Source: Hanleya hanleyi
Taxonomy: Eukaryota; Mollusca; Polyplacophora; Lepidopleurida; Hanleyidae
NCBI GenBank assembly: GCA_036873755.1
Contig: JAVTVY010006765.1
Span: forward strand, 248,001 to 312,000
DNA: 64,000 nt
Reading direction: 5' to 3'
The translations under genes were made by a program, and so were the position numbers. Shown one piece after another: positions 22,296-33,959 of this stretch (the first letter of the stretch is position 1; each line of letters starts with the position of its first letter). The notes below the pieces were generated by a model. It was given only the letters and a program-made list of their open reading frames with translations, was not told the origin of the DNA and ran no database searches.

Positions 22296-22734
22296 ATTAC
22301 AACACATATAAGGGAAGTGGGAAGAGGTGCCGACATACTGACTGCGTCACATGACTTCACAGAATAGTCTTCTGGTAAACCTATTCTAAAGCACATACCA
22401 AGAATCTAACGATTCGTGATATGTATTGTATCTCAGGTACGCTTTTATTGTACCTGTTCATGTGGCAACTTGGATGATATGACACACGGCCCCTAGCACC
22501 GGCATAAGCGGTATTAGATACAAATCTAGAGAGCTATGATGGAAATGCTCTGACAACTCGTATACTGGTAATTGGTGAGCTGTTTCGCTTTGACAACTCG
22601 TACATTGGAGATTGGTGAGCTGTATCGTCGTCAGATGTAAATGACGGCATTTAACACAAAAGACTAGTCTGTAAGGCCCGATGTCGACCCAGCATCAACT
22701 TCCCACAAGTGCCAACATATATCAAAGACCAAAG
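22296..22734 (+). repeat. S-family terminal repeat, unit 1 of a tandem
   Basis: Starts ATTACAACACATATAAGGG. Contains TCTAACGATTCGTGATATG, the core TACGCTTTTATTGTACCTGT, CGGCCCCTAGCACCGGCATA and GAGAGCTATGATGG. It is related to Q along most of its length and repeats about 507 bp downstream. Confidence 0.8.
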
Positions 22735-22802
22735 GTCTGTACAGGGGGCGGGCCTCGGGGACGAAACGTCCACCAGCAGAATCTCGCCATATACAGGAAA
22801 AA
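22735..22802 (+). repeat. Linker module shared by S and Q tandems
   Basis: GGTCTGTACAGGGGGCGGGC through CCAGCAGAATC and CCATATACAGG. The same module separates the two Q copies at about 49.48-49.54 kb. It contains a short palindromic GGACGAAACGTCC at 22759-22771. Confidence 0.8.
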
Positions 22803-22950
22803 ATTACAACACATATAAGGGAAGTGGGAAGAGGTGCCGACATACTGACTGCGTCACATGACTTCACACAATAGTCTTCTGGTAAACCTATTCTAAAGCA
22901 CATACCAAGAATCTAACGATTCGTGATATGTGTTGTATCTCGGGTACGCT
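22803..22950 (+). repeat. S-family terminal repeat, unit 2 (left part, cut by LINE)
   Basis: Nearly identical to 22296-22440 down to GGTACGCTT, where the LINE begins. The rest of the unit resumes at about 24801. Confidence 0.85.
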
Positions 22951-24802
22951 TGAAAAGATAGCTGAGCAAAAATCTACAGCAGAAATGTTTCAAATGAAAC
23001 CAGTTGAAGAAAAATCTGTTTTCAAGCTGCTTTCCGGCATTCCTTCCGGAAAAGCTACTGGCTATGATTTTGTCCCAGGTAAAATAGTTAAATGTGCTGT
23101 TCCCTTCATAACGCCAGTGGTCACAAACCTTGTAAATAATTCTATAAAACAGTGTCAATTCCCTACTCAGTGTAAACTTGCGGAAGTAACACCAGTGTCG
23201 AAAGGTGACGATATCCTGAGTAAAAATAACTATAGACCAGTCAGCGTGTTAGCCTGTATATCTAAAGTATTTGAGCGCTGTTACAATGACCAACTTGTTG
23301 TTTTTAGCAACTCAATGTTATCTCCAATAATGAGCGTATATCGTAAGGGATACAGTTGCCAGCATACTCTTTTAAGATTGACTGAAGTCTGGAGAAATGC
23401 CCTGGACAAGGGTGCGGCCGTGGGCGCGCTTACAATGGATTTGTCCAAGGCATTTGATAGCCTCCCCCACGACTTGCTCATAGCAAAGTTACTAGCATAT
23501 GGTGTGTTCAATGATAGTGCTGTTTTATTTAGCAGCTACCTGAGAGGCAGATCTCAACGTGTTAAGATTGGACCAATCCGAAGTGATTGGGGCACGGTAT
23601 TTAAGGGCGTCCCCCAAGGCCCAGTTTTGGGCCCGTATTATTTAATATCTTTCTGAACGACATAGTCTATTTTATAAAACAGTCGTTATTGGCAAATTTT
23701 GCTGATGATAATACACTTGTTGTTTGGGCTCAAACGCTCACCATTGTAAATCAGATATTGAAAGAGGACAGCGAAATTGCAATTCGGTGGTTCCTCAATA
23801 ATCAAATGAAGGCCAATCCTGAAAAATTCCATCACTTATACGCAGGAAAACCGTCAACAAATATTGATCAAACGGCGAACAATTATTTTCAAATTTCGAC
23901 AAACGTCATTCCTTCGGAAGACCAGGTTAAGTTATTAGGAATCTGTATAGACAAAAATCTTGACTTTAAAAAGCAAGTTGCTGACGTTTGTCGTAAGACC
24001 GGTCGCCAAATAAACGCATTGAGAAGAATATCTCCGTATTTAAATTTTAATACAAAACTCACTGCTTTTCGCTGTTTCGTTCATTCTCATTTAAATTATT
24101 CCCCCTTGATATGGCTTGGAAATTCGAAAACACAAATGCACAAAATCGAAAAACTCATTGAAAGAGCCTTGCGAATTGTCTTTGACGATTATAAATCAAG
24201 TTATAACTTTTTGTTAGATATGGCCAATACTCCCTCGATGAGTAAAATGTATGAGACCTGTCTGTTAAAGGAGATGTATAAATCTTTAAACAACCTAAAT
24301 CCGCCATATATCCGTGATCTTTTCACAAAACGAAAATCTCCCTATCTGCTGCGAGGTGTCGATATACTCGATGTGCCATCTGTAAAAACTACCAGATATG
24401 GCTTAAACTCCTTTACATACAAGGGAACAAAGGCATGGAACGCCTTATCGGACAGCCAGCGAAAGGCACACTCCCTTTCCGCATTTTTAAAGCTTATTTA
24501 AATCTACATTTTTTATTCTTATTTTATTTTTATTTTTTTTATTTCTTTTATTTATATAAAGCCACCATAAGTTTATTTCTTCAGGTGTCTTATGCTTTTA
24601 TTATAATTAGGCTTATATGAAACGTCGAAGGCATGATGCTTCGCGTATGTGCTACTTGTATATATGTATTTTTAATGTTAATGTTAAAATTTTAATTATG
24701 GTCGTCGATTATACTAGTGCCTGGTGGACTAATGTTGTATTGTTCTCAATATCGACGTTAAATAAAATTATCTTATCTTATCTTATCTTATCTTATCTTA
24801 TT
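22951..24802 (+). pseudogene. LINE (non-LTR retrotransposon), 5'-truncated, reverse transcriptase
   Basis: The reading frame runs from the 5' junction to a stop at 24499-24501. It carries the RT blocks KATGYDFVPGKI, NNYRPVSVLACISKVFERC, MDLSKAFDSLPHDLL, GVPQGPVLGP and FADDN (catalytic Asp pair at 23704-23709), then the thumb and C-terminal part (IRWFLNNQMKANPEKFHHL, VKLLGICID, GTKAWNALSDSQRKAHS). One base is missing near 23638, between GPVLGP and LFNIFLND, which shifts the frame just before the catalytic motif. The 3' end is AT-rich followed by about six TTATC repeats. The motif set fits the CR1/Jockey group; clade not resolved. No endonuclease domain remains. Confidence 0.9.
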
Positions 24803-24803
24803 G
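24768..24803 (+). repeat. Pentanucleotide (TTATC)n tail of the LINE
   Basis: About six perfect copies close the LINE and merge with the TTATTG of the interrupted S repeat, so the exact junction is ambiguous. Confidence 0.9.
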
Positions 24804-24860
24804 TACCTGTTCATGTGGCAACTTGGATGATATGACCACACGGCCCCTAGCACCGGCATA
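24801..24860 (+). repeat. S-family unit 2, right part after the LINE
   Basis: TTATTGTACCTGTTCATGTG continues the unit broken at 22950, through CGGCCCCTAGCACCGGCATA, then the homology ends. Confidence 0.85.
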
Positions 24861-26630
24861 GGGAACCCCTTGGACTTGGCGATATTTGAGTAGGGCCCTG
24901 GTAGATGAAGAAACGTTTGATGGAAACAAGCAATTAGGGACCAGGCAAAAATTATCAGGAGGACGGGACCGGTTAATTTAGGGCAGGGACCAACATTTTT
25001 GTAACGGCTTCTCTGGATGGGACAAGACTTTTTTTGTCGCATTGATGAGCGAGACCAAAATATGACGATTTGACCAGCCAGAGCCTCAGTAGCACAAAAT
25101 TGAGTATATTTGAACACATACCCAAACCATTGAAAACACATATCTTATTGGATATATATGCACACAAGATAAATAGCATCCTCATTCTCAGGCTATTATT
25201 ATTATTATAATTTTTTTTTAAGTCAACTTATAGGCCTATAGATAATTTGATTTAAGTAAAGTGTGTTCCTTGAATGTGATATTGATTATTTTGCATGTAT
25301 ATTGAATAATCAAGAGTGAACATCAACAACAACACAATTACACTCCCAAGTCAGTTTGTGTATGATGATGAGGGGGATTAACAGTGAACCCAATGGATAT
25401 TTAAGCTAATTTCAAGAGTTATCGCCCATGGTGTGATTATAGAGGCAGATTAGTCTCCCTTGATGTGACTTTTCATAAGTTATCTCCCTTGTTTGAACAT
25501 GTGCTGTTTGTGAATCCAGAAATTATCTAAACACTGCTAAACCGTTTGTATTCATCTTCTTTGTGTAAAGATCGTCGGGTAAGGTTCATTGTAATGTGGT
25601 ACACATGCGTAACTGTGTCATTGTCATCGGAGATCGGCCCGTTATCGTGAATGTATCAGTGTCGAAAACTGGTCCATTCTCAATACAGTCTTTTAAGAAC
25701 TGTATTTCAGGTCACAAACCACTAAATATTTGCCTTACTTCAAGAAAACGAGTCTAATTTTTTTTTATTAACCTGTGAGAATGGTTCTTCCGGGAATGAA
25801 TTATAAAATATAGCACAGGCCATTTCACTGCCACTTACATGTAGTATAACAGCCACCCAGTAAATTCAATGGAGGTTTGTTACCTTCAAGAATGTGTGCT
25901 TTTTTCATTGGCGTTTGCTGACAATGCCTAACGGCTTTTGATTCTGTGATTATACTCTTTAAGGATAAGGGGTGAGTTCCAGTTTAATACACCCACTGAC
26001 GAAACCCTCACAGACAAAACCCTCAAAAAAAAAAAAAGTAATAATAATAAAAGAAATAAAAAAATATAAATAAAAAAATTCACACAAAACTCCCACCTTA
26101 TATAAAAAAAATATTTTGTATAAATTTGTTATCAACAATCAACATTTACGATTTTGATTTCAGTTTTTTTTTATTAGAGACCGAGCAAACCTGGGCGTTG
26201 ATGTATTTTAGATAAGTACTAATACTTTTGGCTGTTGATTCATTGTTCCGATTCCGGTTATTAAATGTCAAATTGCAACGGGACATCAACTTATTCTGGT
26301 GACTTGTTGCACGTGACACATAATTTTTTTACTGTAAAGGTGGGGGTATATACATGTACATTATCATTGACAGATTACTAAGACAAAACCCTCAAAATTT
26401 GAAGAAAACTTAATATTTCATCTCCTGAATAGCACAGGTACATCCTCTAGTCATAAAAAAACATGTTTACATGTACCAAGATTCATAATCATCCAATAAC
26501 AGCTGACAACTGCAGCAAAGTACAGATGTACATGTGCACTTCAGCTAAACGCAAAACTTAACATTGGAGTACCCCAGGTGGAATACCCATCCCCCATATT
26601 TTTTTTATTTTTTTTTATATTTTTTCTAAA
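24861..26630. other. Intergenic, no gene recognised
   Basis: AT-rich with homopolymer tracts (A-rich at about 26020-26115, T-rich at 26595-26630). AGTTATCTCCCTTG-like blocks near 25475 are of a kind often met in mollusc repeats; this is an impression, not a match I can test. Confidence 0.5.
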
Positions 26631-26634
26631 TTTT

Positions 26635-26935
26635 CTAGACTTTTTTTGAATTTGTTAAACCAAAAACCTTATCATTTCCAGGCCGGGGACACCGACACCG
26701 ACGACGACATTCTCTTTTCCCCTCACAATATCTCCTCTTTACTTCGTAAGGCGAGATAAGAAATTGCCCCCCCCATTCAAGTTGAAGTTGGCAAAAAAAG
26801 TAAGCACCCCCCTGATTGGACCAGTAAAAAAAGAACGCACCCCCCTCCCGAATCACAAGGAAAGACTTCTTGCTCCCCCCCCTGAATTGCACCGGCCCCC
26901 CGCCTCCGATAAATTTTGAACAGTCCCTTACATTC
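26635..26935 (-). repeat. G/C-homopolymer-rich interspersed repeat, copy B
   Basis: On the minus strand it starts GGGACTGTTCAAAATTTATC, then GGAGGCGGGGGGCC and alternating G and T/A runs. It is the inverted relative of copy A. The open frame across it is produced by the low-complexity runs and is not a believable gene. Confidence 0.7.
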
Positions 26936-26954
26936 CGAATGTTCCGCACACTAA

Positions 26955-28363
26955 ATAAGTTTTAATCAACGACTTCAATAGCGAAGCGGAAGTACAAGAT
27001 TTCAGCGAAGATGGCAGTTTGTTCCAACTCCGAGGACCCTTTATTATCGTGCTATGAAACGATAAGTCGGAGAAATAGAATTGCCGATAGAGATTGATAT
27101 GTGACTGCCTGGTCGGATAACGACGTATGGATGATAATTTTCTGAAATATGTAAAAATAAGGCCTGTGGCAATAAATCTAGATGATTATCAACGAATAAA
27201 GGACTAAATAGTTATTTATTTCTTGCACCGACAGTATATTCAATTGACTAAACAGTGGTCTAGTGTGTTCATATTCTCCCGAAAACGTAATCAATCTAAC
27301 AACTCTTTTTTTGTAATATCACTAGGGGCCTGGGATGGGTTGCATAAGTATTACCCCACACAATATTACAATATGATAAGTAGGAAAATATCAGAGAGTA
27401 GTAAAGTATATATAGTTTTTTTTTATTCAAACAGTCTTTGACATTAAGTTTAGTTAATCCCTGAATATGTGTTGTCCAGTTAAGTTTATCATTAAAATAA
27501 ACACCGAGATATTTGATCTTGTTGACTTGCTCAATTACATCACCAGATATGAGATTGGGTAATTTAATAAATTTACATCGTTTTGAGGGTTTTATGAATA
27601 TGAATTTTGTTTTATTAATGTTAAGAGATAGCTTATTACATGGGAACCAGTTGTGAAATTTATTACGCTATCATTGATATATAGAAGGAATAAAATCGGA
27701 CCAAGGATAGAACCCTGTGGAACACTACAAGATACTGATTTAAATGATAATAACGTGCTATTATATTGCGTACATTGGGTACGGGTGGATAAATAACTGC
27801 GAAACCATTCATTTGAAATTCTCCGAAAGCCATAATGGTATAATTTGTGTAGTAATATGTCATGATTAACGGTATCAGAAGCTTTTGCTAAATCTAAGAA
27901 CGTTGTGATGCTGTACTATTTATCTCCATTTGCCGCAACCAGTTTCTCATGCAGAGATAGAACGGCTAAGAAAGTTGAGTGGTTAGCACGAAACCCAAAC
28001 TGATTTGAACAGATTATATAATACTTATCCAAGTAAGTGATCATTATTTTAATTAAAAGTTTCTCCAATATCCAAGAAACTTCCAAGGTAGTACGGAAAT
28101 TGGTCGATAGTTTTCGAATAGATTATCTCCCCCCATCTTTGAACAGTGGAGTAACTTTGGACCTTTTGGGAAGATCGGGCACAAATACCCAATTTGAACG
28201 ACAAGCTAAGAACATGACTTAACGGCGAGCAAATCAGATTAGGCATTGTTTTTATCAGAGACATACGAACACCATCAATTCCTGGTGTACTACTTTTAAG
28301 GCTTGCAATCGCCTCCGTAATTTCGGTCGGTTCACAGGGATCCAGTTGAAATTCCTGCTGATA
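26955..28363 (-). pseudogene. LINE reverse transcriptase, 3' part (downstream of insertion)
   Basis: Minus-strand RT blocks in order: EFQLDPCEPTEITEAIASLK, STPGIDGVR, FLDLAKASDTVNHDILLHKL, YGFRRISNEWFRSYLSTRTQ, SVPQGSILGPILFLLYINDS, then VNKIKYLGVYFNDKLNW and the C-terminal region (YLIILCNIVWGNTYATHPRP, LQKRVVRLITFSG). Several frameshifts are present, and the segment holding the catalytic YADD/FADD is missing between INDS and the KIKYLGV part, so it is inactive. Different LINE lineage from the copy at 23 kb. It continues upstream at 30572. Confidence 0.88.
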
Positions 28364-30571
28364 CACTGTAAAAATTGGCGACATGTTTAACGTCTCAAAA
28401 TGAAATATGATTTTGTCCCAACTTTTGGGACATGTGAGTACGTACATATTTCATTTGGAAACGGCTTCATGTTTCAATTTGAAACACGTGTCATCTTCAT
28501 ATGTTTTAATGATGTCTCAATATGGACATGTCGTCGTTAAACATGTGTCCGTTTGAAACATGTGACATCCTGCACATTGAAACATGTGTTGTATGTACAT
28601 CTCTCAATCTGAAACATGCTACGGTCGACTACATGTTTCAAAATGAAACGTCTAAGCCCAAACATGACTTTGTCCCTACTTTTGGGACATGTCGCAACCG
28701 ATACGTGTCCGAACATGTCTCAAACTTGGAAGTGATTCAAAATAGTCTATCTCCCATTACATGTTTCATCAGATCGCCAGATCGCCTGTGAAAGAAACAG
28801 AAATACACGAATCGTTTATTAAATTCAACTTGCATCAGTTTTTATTCTCTTATCTTCGATGGAAGTCAAACTCGGGTGTAAACCAACAATAACGATAGGC
28901 TACAGACAGGAACATATACAATAGACAAGCTTGCTCCTCAGATTAACAATGAATGTGATCATTCCAGACAGATATATGTTCGGTACATCATAATTCCTGA
29001 TGTGAACCCATTTATCATGGCGTGCAAATTGTTCATGACAATAATGTGCTCATGTTTTGGTGAACTAGATCACACATTCACACCAAATGGTACATTTACA
29101 TTCAGATATTAACCAAAATAATAATTTACTCAAGTTGCAACATCGGTCTGTTGATATGACACAGCCTAATCCAGCACACAGGAAGCAGCTCTCAACAGGG
29201 GTACTATATTGCATACATATATCGACCATACTTGCTGACTTAGATACATGAATGTCTGTAACTTGAAAATGATTCTATCATTCATTCATCTGCTCGCGGT
29301 AAATATCTCCGAGTGAGAGTCGTTGAAATTCCATTCCGTTTCGGGAAATGGAATACTGATCGCAGATGATTATTAAGATGACGGAGTCCTGGACTCGTCT
29401 CGAGTTGTCGCAACAGTGGTCACAGTCAGGGAGGAAGGAGGAAAATTGTTTTACATACCAACAATATTCAATATTTTCATAAAGATAAAAAATGATATCC
29501 CCTCTCTCCTCCTGGTTTCATCTTCGCATATCCAAGTCGAACACCACACGTGTTGCCTAGGATGAACATATAAACAATTTAATTTTGATTGACTATTCGA
29601 AAGAAATTAACATCAATACAACCACCACTTGCCATATTTGGAAATCTCACAGGCTGACATCAAAGAAAATCCTCGCTGCACTGTGTTGGCAAGCTCCTAT
29701 CTTGATTGGCTATATGACATCACGTGCGTTTCCTAGTTTTTACCAATTTACTCTATTCAATAGGTCAAGGTAAATGACGAAACATTAGTGTAGTATTGAA
29801 CTTGAAATGTGAAGATGCCTGCATGGTTTTGTGTCATTTGTGTCCTACAATGGCCGAATCCCGCGCAAGGCTGTAATCGTATATAGAGCAATCGTATTGT
29901 CCAGAAATTGTCCTGATGCGCTACACACAATTAAAATACTGGATGTAGCTCTGGTCACACAAAGAACACAGTTGTTGTTTCTTCCAACGCGAGCCCTCAG
30001 TGATGCCCCATCAATGTCATTCTTTTTTTTAAGGCGACACCGCTGTTTATTTTTTTGGTATGAATCATTGGCAAATTTAAAGTGGCGATCATGTGGGGTA
30101 CCAAAAAAGTGGTGTTTTACCTTTTTCTTCGAGATTTATTTTTGTTTGAGCTATTTTATTTCACATTAGATAATTCTTCTGCAAGTAATTCAGTTAAATT
30201 GGTCGGTCTGTTTATTCCCAATACCGACAGATATATTCACGATCGCTAAAGACCAGAAATAAATTTTGGAAGCCAGTGCTTCCATGCACCAGACAACATT
30301 ATCCGTCTTTTATACTGTGTTCCTTGAGACATGTCGCTTTTGCGACAAGGTTGTACGTGTCTCGGCTTTGATGTTTCAAACAGCTATTCGAGTCATTATA
30401 TTGAAACGGCAACGAGATTGATACATGTCACAACCCTCAAATAGCTGTATTCTCACGTCTTTGAGACATGTTTTCATGGGAAAACAGGGTGAAATATGTA
30501 GCATTATGAAGCATCTCACATGTTACCCATCTCAAAATGAAACGTTAAACATGTAACCACTTTTTGCAGTG
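28364..30571. mobile_element. Non-autonomous DNA transposon with CACTG ends (2.2 kb)
   Basis: Left end CACTGTAAAAATTGGCGACA then TGTTTAACGT; right end inverted CACTGCAAAAAGTGGTTACA then TGTTTAACGT. Both sub-terminal zones (28400-28800 and 30320-30560) are dense in short motifs such as CATGTTTCAA, TTGAAACATG and GGGACATGT. CACTG ends plus sub-terminal repeats are typical of EnSpm/CACTA elements; a 2-bp TA duplication could also suit Tc1/mariner. No transposase is visible. It splits a LINE. Confidence 0.82.
30050..30180 (+). repeat. Degraded relative of the piggyBac-type element
   Basis: Shares GTGGGGTACCA, AAGTGGTGTTTT-like and TATTTTATTTCACAT blocks in the same order with the interior of the element at 2.31-2.88 kb. 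It lies inside the CACTG transposon. Confidence 0.6.
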
Positions 30572-30790
30572 TACTGACCAGTCCAAAACCCCTCGAAATT
30601 ACTAGTCGATGACGGAATTTTCGCAGCTTTTTTTGGCAGCTACAGAAATAATAATCATTGAAACAATCTGCTATAGCATTAGGATCAGAAACGTCATTTT
30701 GATTAACATTAAAAACACTGGGAAGAATCTATCTGCCATCGCCAGTTCCGATTCAGAGTTGGCGTGGGATCGCGAATTGTAACTTTGTGT
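30572..30790 (-). pseudogene. LINE, 5' part (upstream of insertion)
   Basis: Minus-strand peptide ILPSVFNVNQNDVSDPNAIA then DCFNDYYFCS, the segment that precedes the reverse transcriptase in LINE ORF2. A run of seven A bases marks a frameshift. After it the frame reads AKIPSSTSNFEGFWTGQ and joins QYQQEFQLDP in the distal part once the transposon and one TA are removed. Confidence 0.85.
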
Positions 30791-30799
30791 CATAGACAG

Positions 30800-32723
30800 G
30801 GGTAGGCTGTTGCACGGAAACAATGTCCGGGTTCTCCACAATGTCGCGTCGGTTCCTCTAGGCTCCGATATGAATTACTCCACGCAAATATTAGAGCATA
30901 AATGACTAAAGTAACAACGGACTATACTGGCGATGGTCAATCGGATAACATAGTCTCCAAGTTGCCAAGATCAAACTGTTTGTATTCCGGACACATATAA
31001 TTAGAACGTTAAGCCAACCACAGCATTACTACTAAAGATGTTAACATAGTAATATGTTACTGCAATCTAATTCCGTTCACTGGAAACAGTACATAGTACA
31101 TAGGCTAGTATGCATGGATCCCGTCCACGCTAATCGAGTAAGACTGCCGTGGTGACATTGTCTTTGCGTATATATTTGGTCAAACCGTGTGTAAGATTTA
31201 TTGAATTTCCATTATAAAGGTCAACATGCAAAAAAACCAAAACATATATATTCAGCGTTAGGAGCGGTGTCATTGTTGTTCACCGTATTAAGACCGGAGC
31301 ACGAGAACAAGTTTTCCTTGACAATTTTACACTATTCTACATGAACTGCTGCGTGTGTTTTGAGAAAACAGAAATAACATCTCATTCAGATATAATTGCT
31401 CATGTTTTTCGAATTTCAAAGTCGATCTCTTCCCTGCACTGCATGAACTTAAATTGCGAAGAGATATATTCGGGTCGATAGTGCTGGACGGACTACATCC
31501 TCGGAAGAGTCATTGGAATACCAAATCTGCAGATAACAACAAGAAGCAAAGAAGCAGACTGACCAAATACCATGATTTATTTATTCAGAATACCCCAGAT
31601 TTTCATTGTAACACGCCGTATGAAAAGTAGTTGTAGGTTGCGGAAGGCAACAATCGCGATATCATTCTACTCTTGAGTTTAAAGGGGTGTGAGTGAGTGC
31701 TGCCAGCAAATGAAAGTCGCAAATAAAAACTGGTCTACACACGATCTAAGAAACAGGACAATCGGAGACTATATAGAAAAATTCGGTTAGTAGTTTACAC
31801 GGATACATAAAAAGTAGACAAGGAAAAATTGGAGCGGTTTAAAAGAGTAGTGAATGCGCGCCATCTAGACTTCAGTCTCCAGATTCCTCTTTTTGGAAGC
31901 TGAGGTGGCTGGCGGTTTAGAGCACTTGTGTTTACTGCTGGTATTTGGAGCCTTTCACTGGGCAACACATTTATGTATCTTTACAGAAAATATGTTATCC
32001 TAAACATACCTGAACGGGTGTTAATTTTAATTCGCTTTCTGAATGAAATTAATAATTGCAGATGAGGAAAGATGGCGACTCGATATCGGTAGCGATTACA
32101 TTTGTCAACATTATTGACACTGCGAAATGATTCCGTATACGCATACAACTACATAAAATATTACTGCTGTTAATCCAACTAAGCCGTTTGGTACTCTAAC
32201 GTGTACAGCTGCAAGGTCATTTTGATGCCATGGGCCGAACTTGTTAGTGATGGACAACATGGAATAAGGTACTAAATTGATTTATCAAAGTACACGGTAT
32301 CTCATCGTGGTATAAATATTTTTTCATGAAAACAAGAGAATAATTGTTTGTCGTTTCAAATTTCAATAAAATAATAATATCCTGATAACATAGTTTGATT
32401 ATCTCGATTTTACACAGACATCGATATTCAAACAAGATGAAAGCTTTTCCAGACAAAAATCAAGTCCAATCCTACTCCTAAATTAGCACACTGCTCATAT
32501 CATGATGATGATTTCTTAAATTGTAAATCCGTCTGTTTGTTCATTCCACTTGTTGCATTATCATAAAATTATATAAAATTGGAAAATAGGATAAACCAAT
32601 GGTCGAGAGAATAAAACTGCAGACGAATTGGTCTATCCCTATAATAGAAATTATACATGACATTACTGTTTATGAAAGCTGATGAATAATGAAATGGGTA
32701 TAAATGGAAAGAATATGATATAA
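30800..32723. other. Intergenic, no gene recognised
   Basis: About 1.9 kb without a domain-bearing frame or repeat that I can match within the window. Confidence 0.5.
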
Positions 32724-33054
32724 ATAGGGGTCGTAAGAAACCAATGTACTTGAAGATCCTCATGGTGCTCATATGAACAGCCACAATCAAAGCGTGACTG
32801 AGATACATCATTCTCTAGATGACGACTTTACAACGAATATTATGGATTAAGAATACTGATCAGCGATACGGATTTGATATTTTTGGAACATCATGATGCC
32901 TTGTCGGCATCGTTGAAAACTGTTGACCGCTTCTCCTTTGCAGGAAACTAGCCTATGTTTATGTATACTATGATTGTCTTTTTGAATTTGGTGCTAATAC
33001 TGTTATATGGAATATGGAATAGGTCTTTGGATTATGGACGCGGATATTCTTTAA
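32724..33054 (+). repeat. R-family repeat, outer copy, 5' part
   Basis: Runs from AGGGGTCGTAAGAAACC through GATGACGACTTTACAACG and GGTGCTAATACTGTTATATG to GGATATTCTTTAA, where it is interrupted by an inverted R copy. Its last 37 bases resume at 33415. Confidence 0.9.
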
Positions 33055-33414
33055 TTACAAGCGTCTAGTCCGTCATTCATAATCCAGCCGTCGTCCATTA
33101 GAGAATATCCGCGTCCATAATCCAAAGACCTATTCCATTTCCATATAACAGTATTAGCACCAAATTCAAAAAGACAAAAGTATACATAAACATAGGATTG
33201 TTTCCTGCAAGAGAGAAGCGGTCAACAATTTTCAATGATGCCGGCAAGACATCATGATGTTCCAAAATATCAAATCCGTATCGCTGATCAGTATTCTTAA
33301 TCCATAATATTCGTTATAGAGTCGTCATCTAAAAATGATGTACCTCAGCCACGCTTTGATTGTGACTGTTCATATGAGTACCATGAGGATCTTGAAGTAC
33401 ATGGGCTCATACGG
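33055..33414 (-). repeat. R-family repeat, inverted copy nested in R
   Basis: Starts exactly at the family's 3' terminus (TTACAAGCGTCTAGTCCGTC on the plus strand) and extends to CTCATACGG. Together with the flanking parts it forms a large foldback. Confidence 0.92.
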
Positions 33415-33451
33415 CGGCTGAATTATGAATGACGGACCAGACGCTTGTAAT
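33415..33451 (+). repeat. R-family repeat, outer copy, 3' end
   Basis: CGGCTGAATTATGAATGACG followed by GACCAGACGCTTGTAAT: the terminal bases of the copy that was interrupted at 33054. A few bases (TGGATGA in other copies) are missing at the junction. Confidence 0.88.
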
Positions 33452-33959
33452 GAAACCACCACACTGACAACTACATGCCACCATCTGTCAGTCCGAGGAA
33501 ACACAAGGTCAGAAATTCAATTCAATTCAAGAAATTGATGATAAGCACTGTGTGCACCCAAACTTTAGGAACTCAGTTTTCATTATTATAGTAAGTTAAA
33601 TGTGTGGACACAAATATGGTTCGTGCAAAAGCTTTGGGGTAAACGATATTTTGACACCGTTTTATTTGCCAATTTGACACCTATTTAACACCTTCTTTTT
33701 GACAACACTGTCGCAACGAAAAAAAAAAACATCGTCCCTTCCGAAACAATCCATAAATCTATAATTTTTTAAATTCGACTTGATCGTTTCCAACTTTCAA
33801 CTTTCGTTGATTTTTTCATGTTACGATTAAGATGTAAATGAACCCATGAAGATAAACCATTTTCTTGTTCGATCATTGTTACAATCACCCAGTTTTATGT
33901 ATATCATCTTCTAGTAGAACTAGATGTAAACCATATCCTTATTTGCTGAAAATATAGAT

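Noticed and set aside
26635..26949. 104-codon glycine-rich minus-strand frame
   Set aside because: Created by poly-C and poly-T runs of an interspersed repeat; the same repeat at 21.8 kb keeps no frame.
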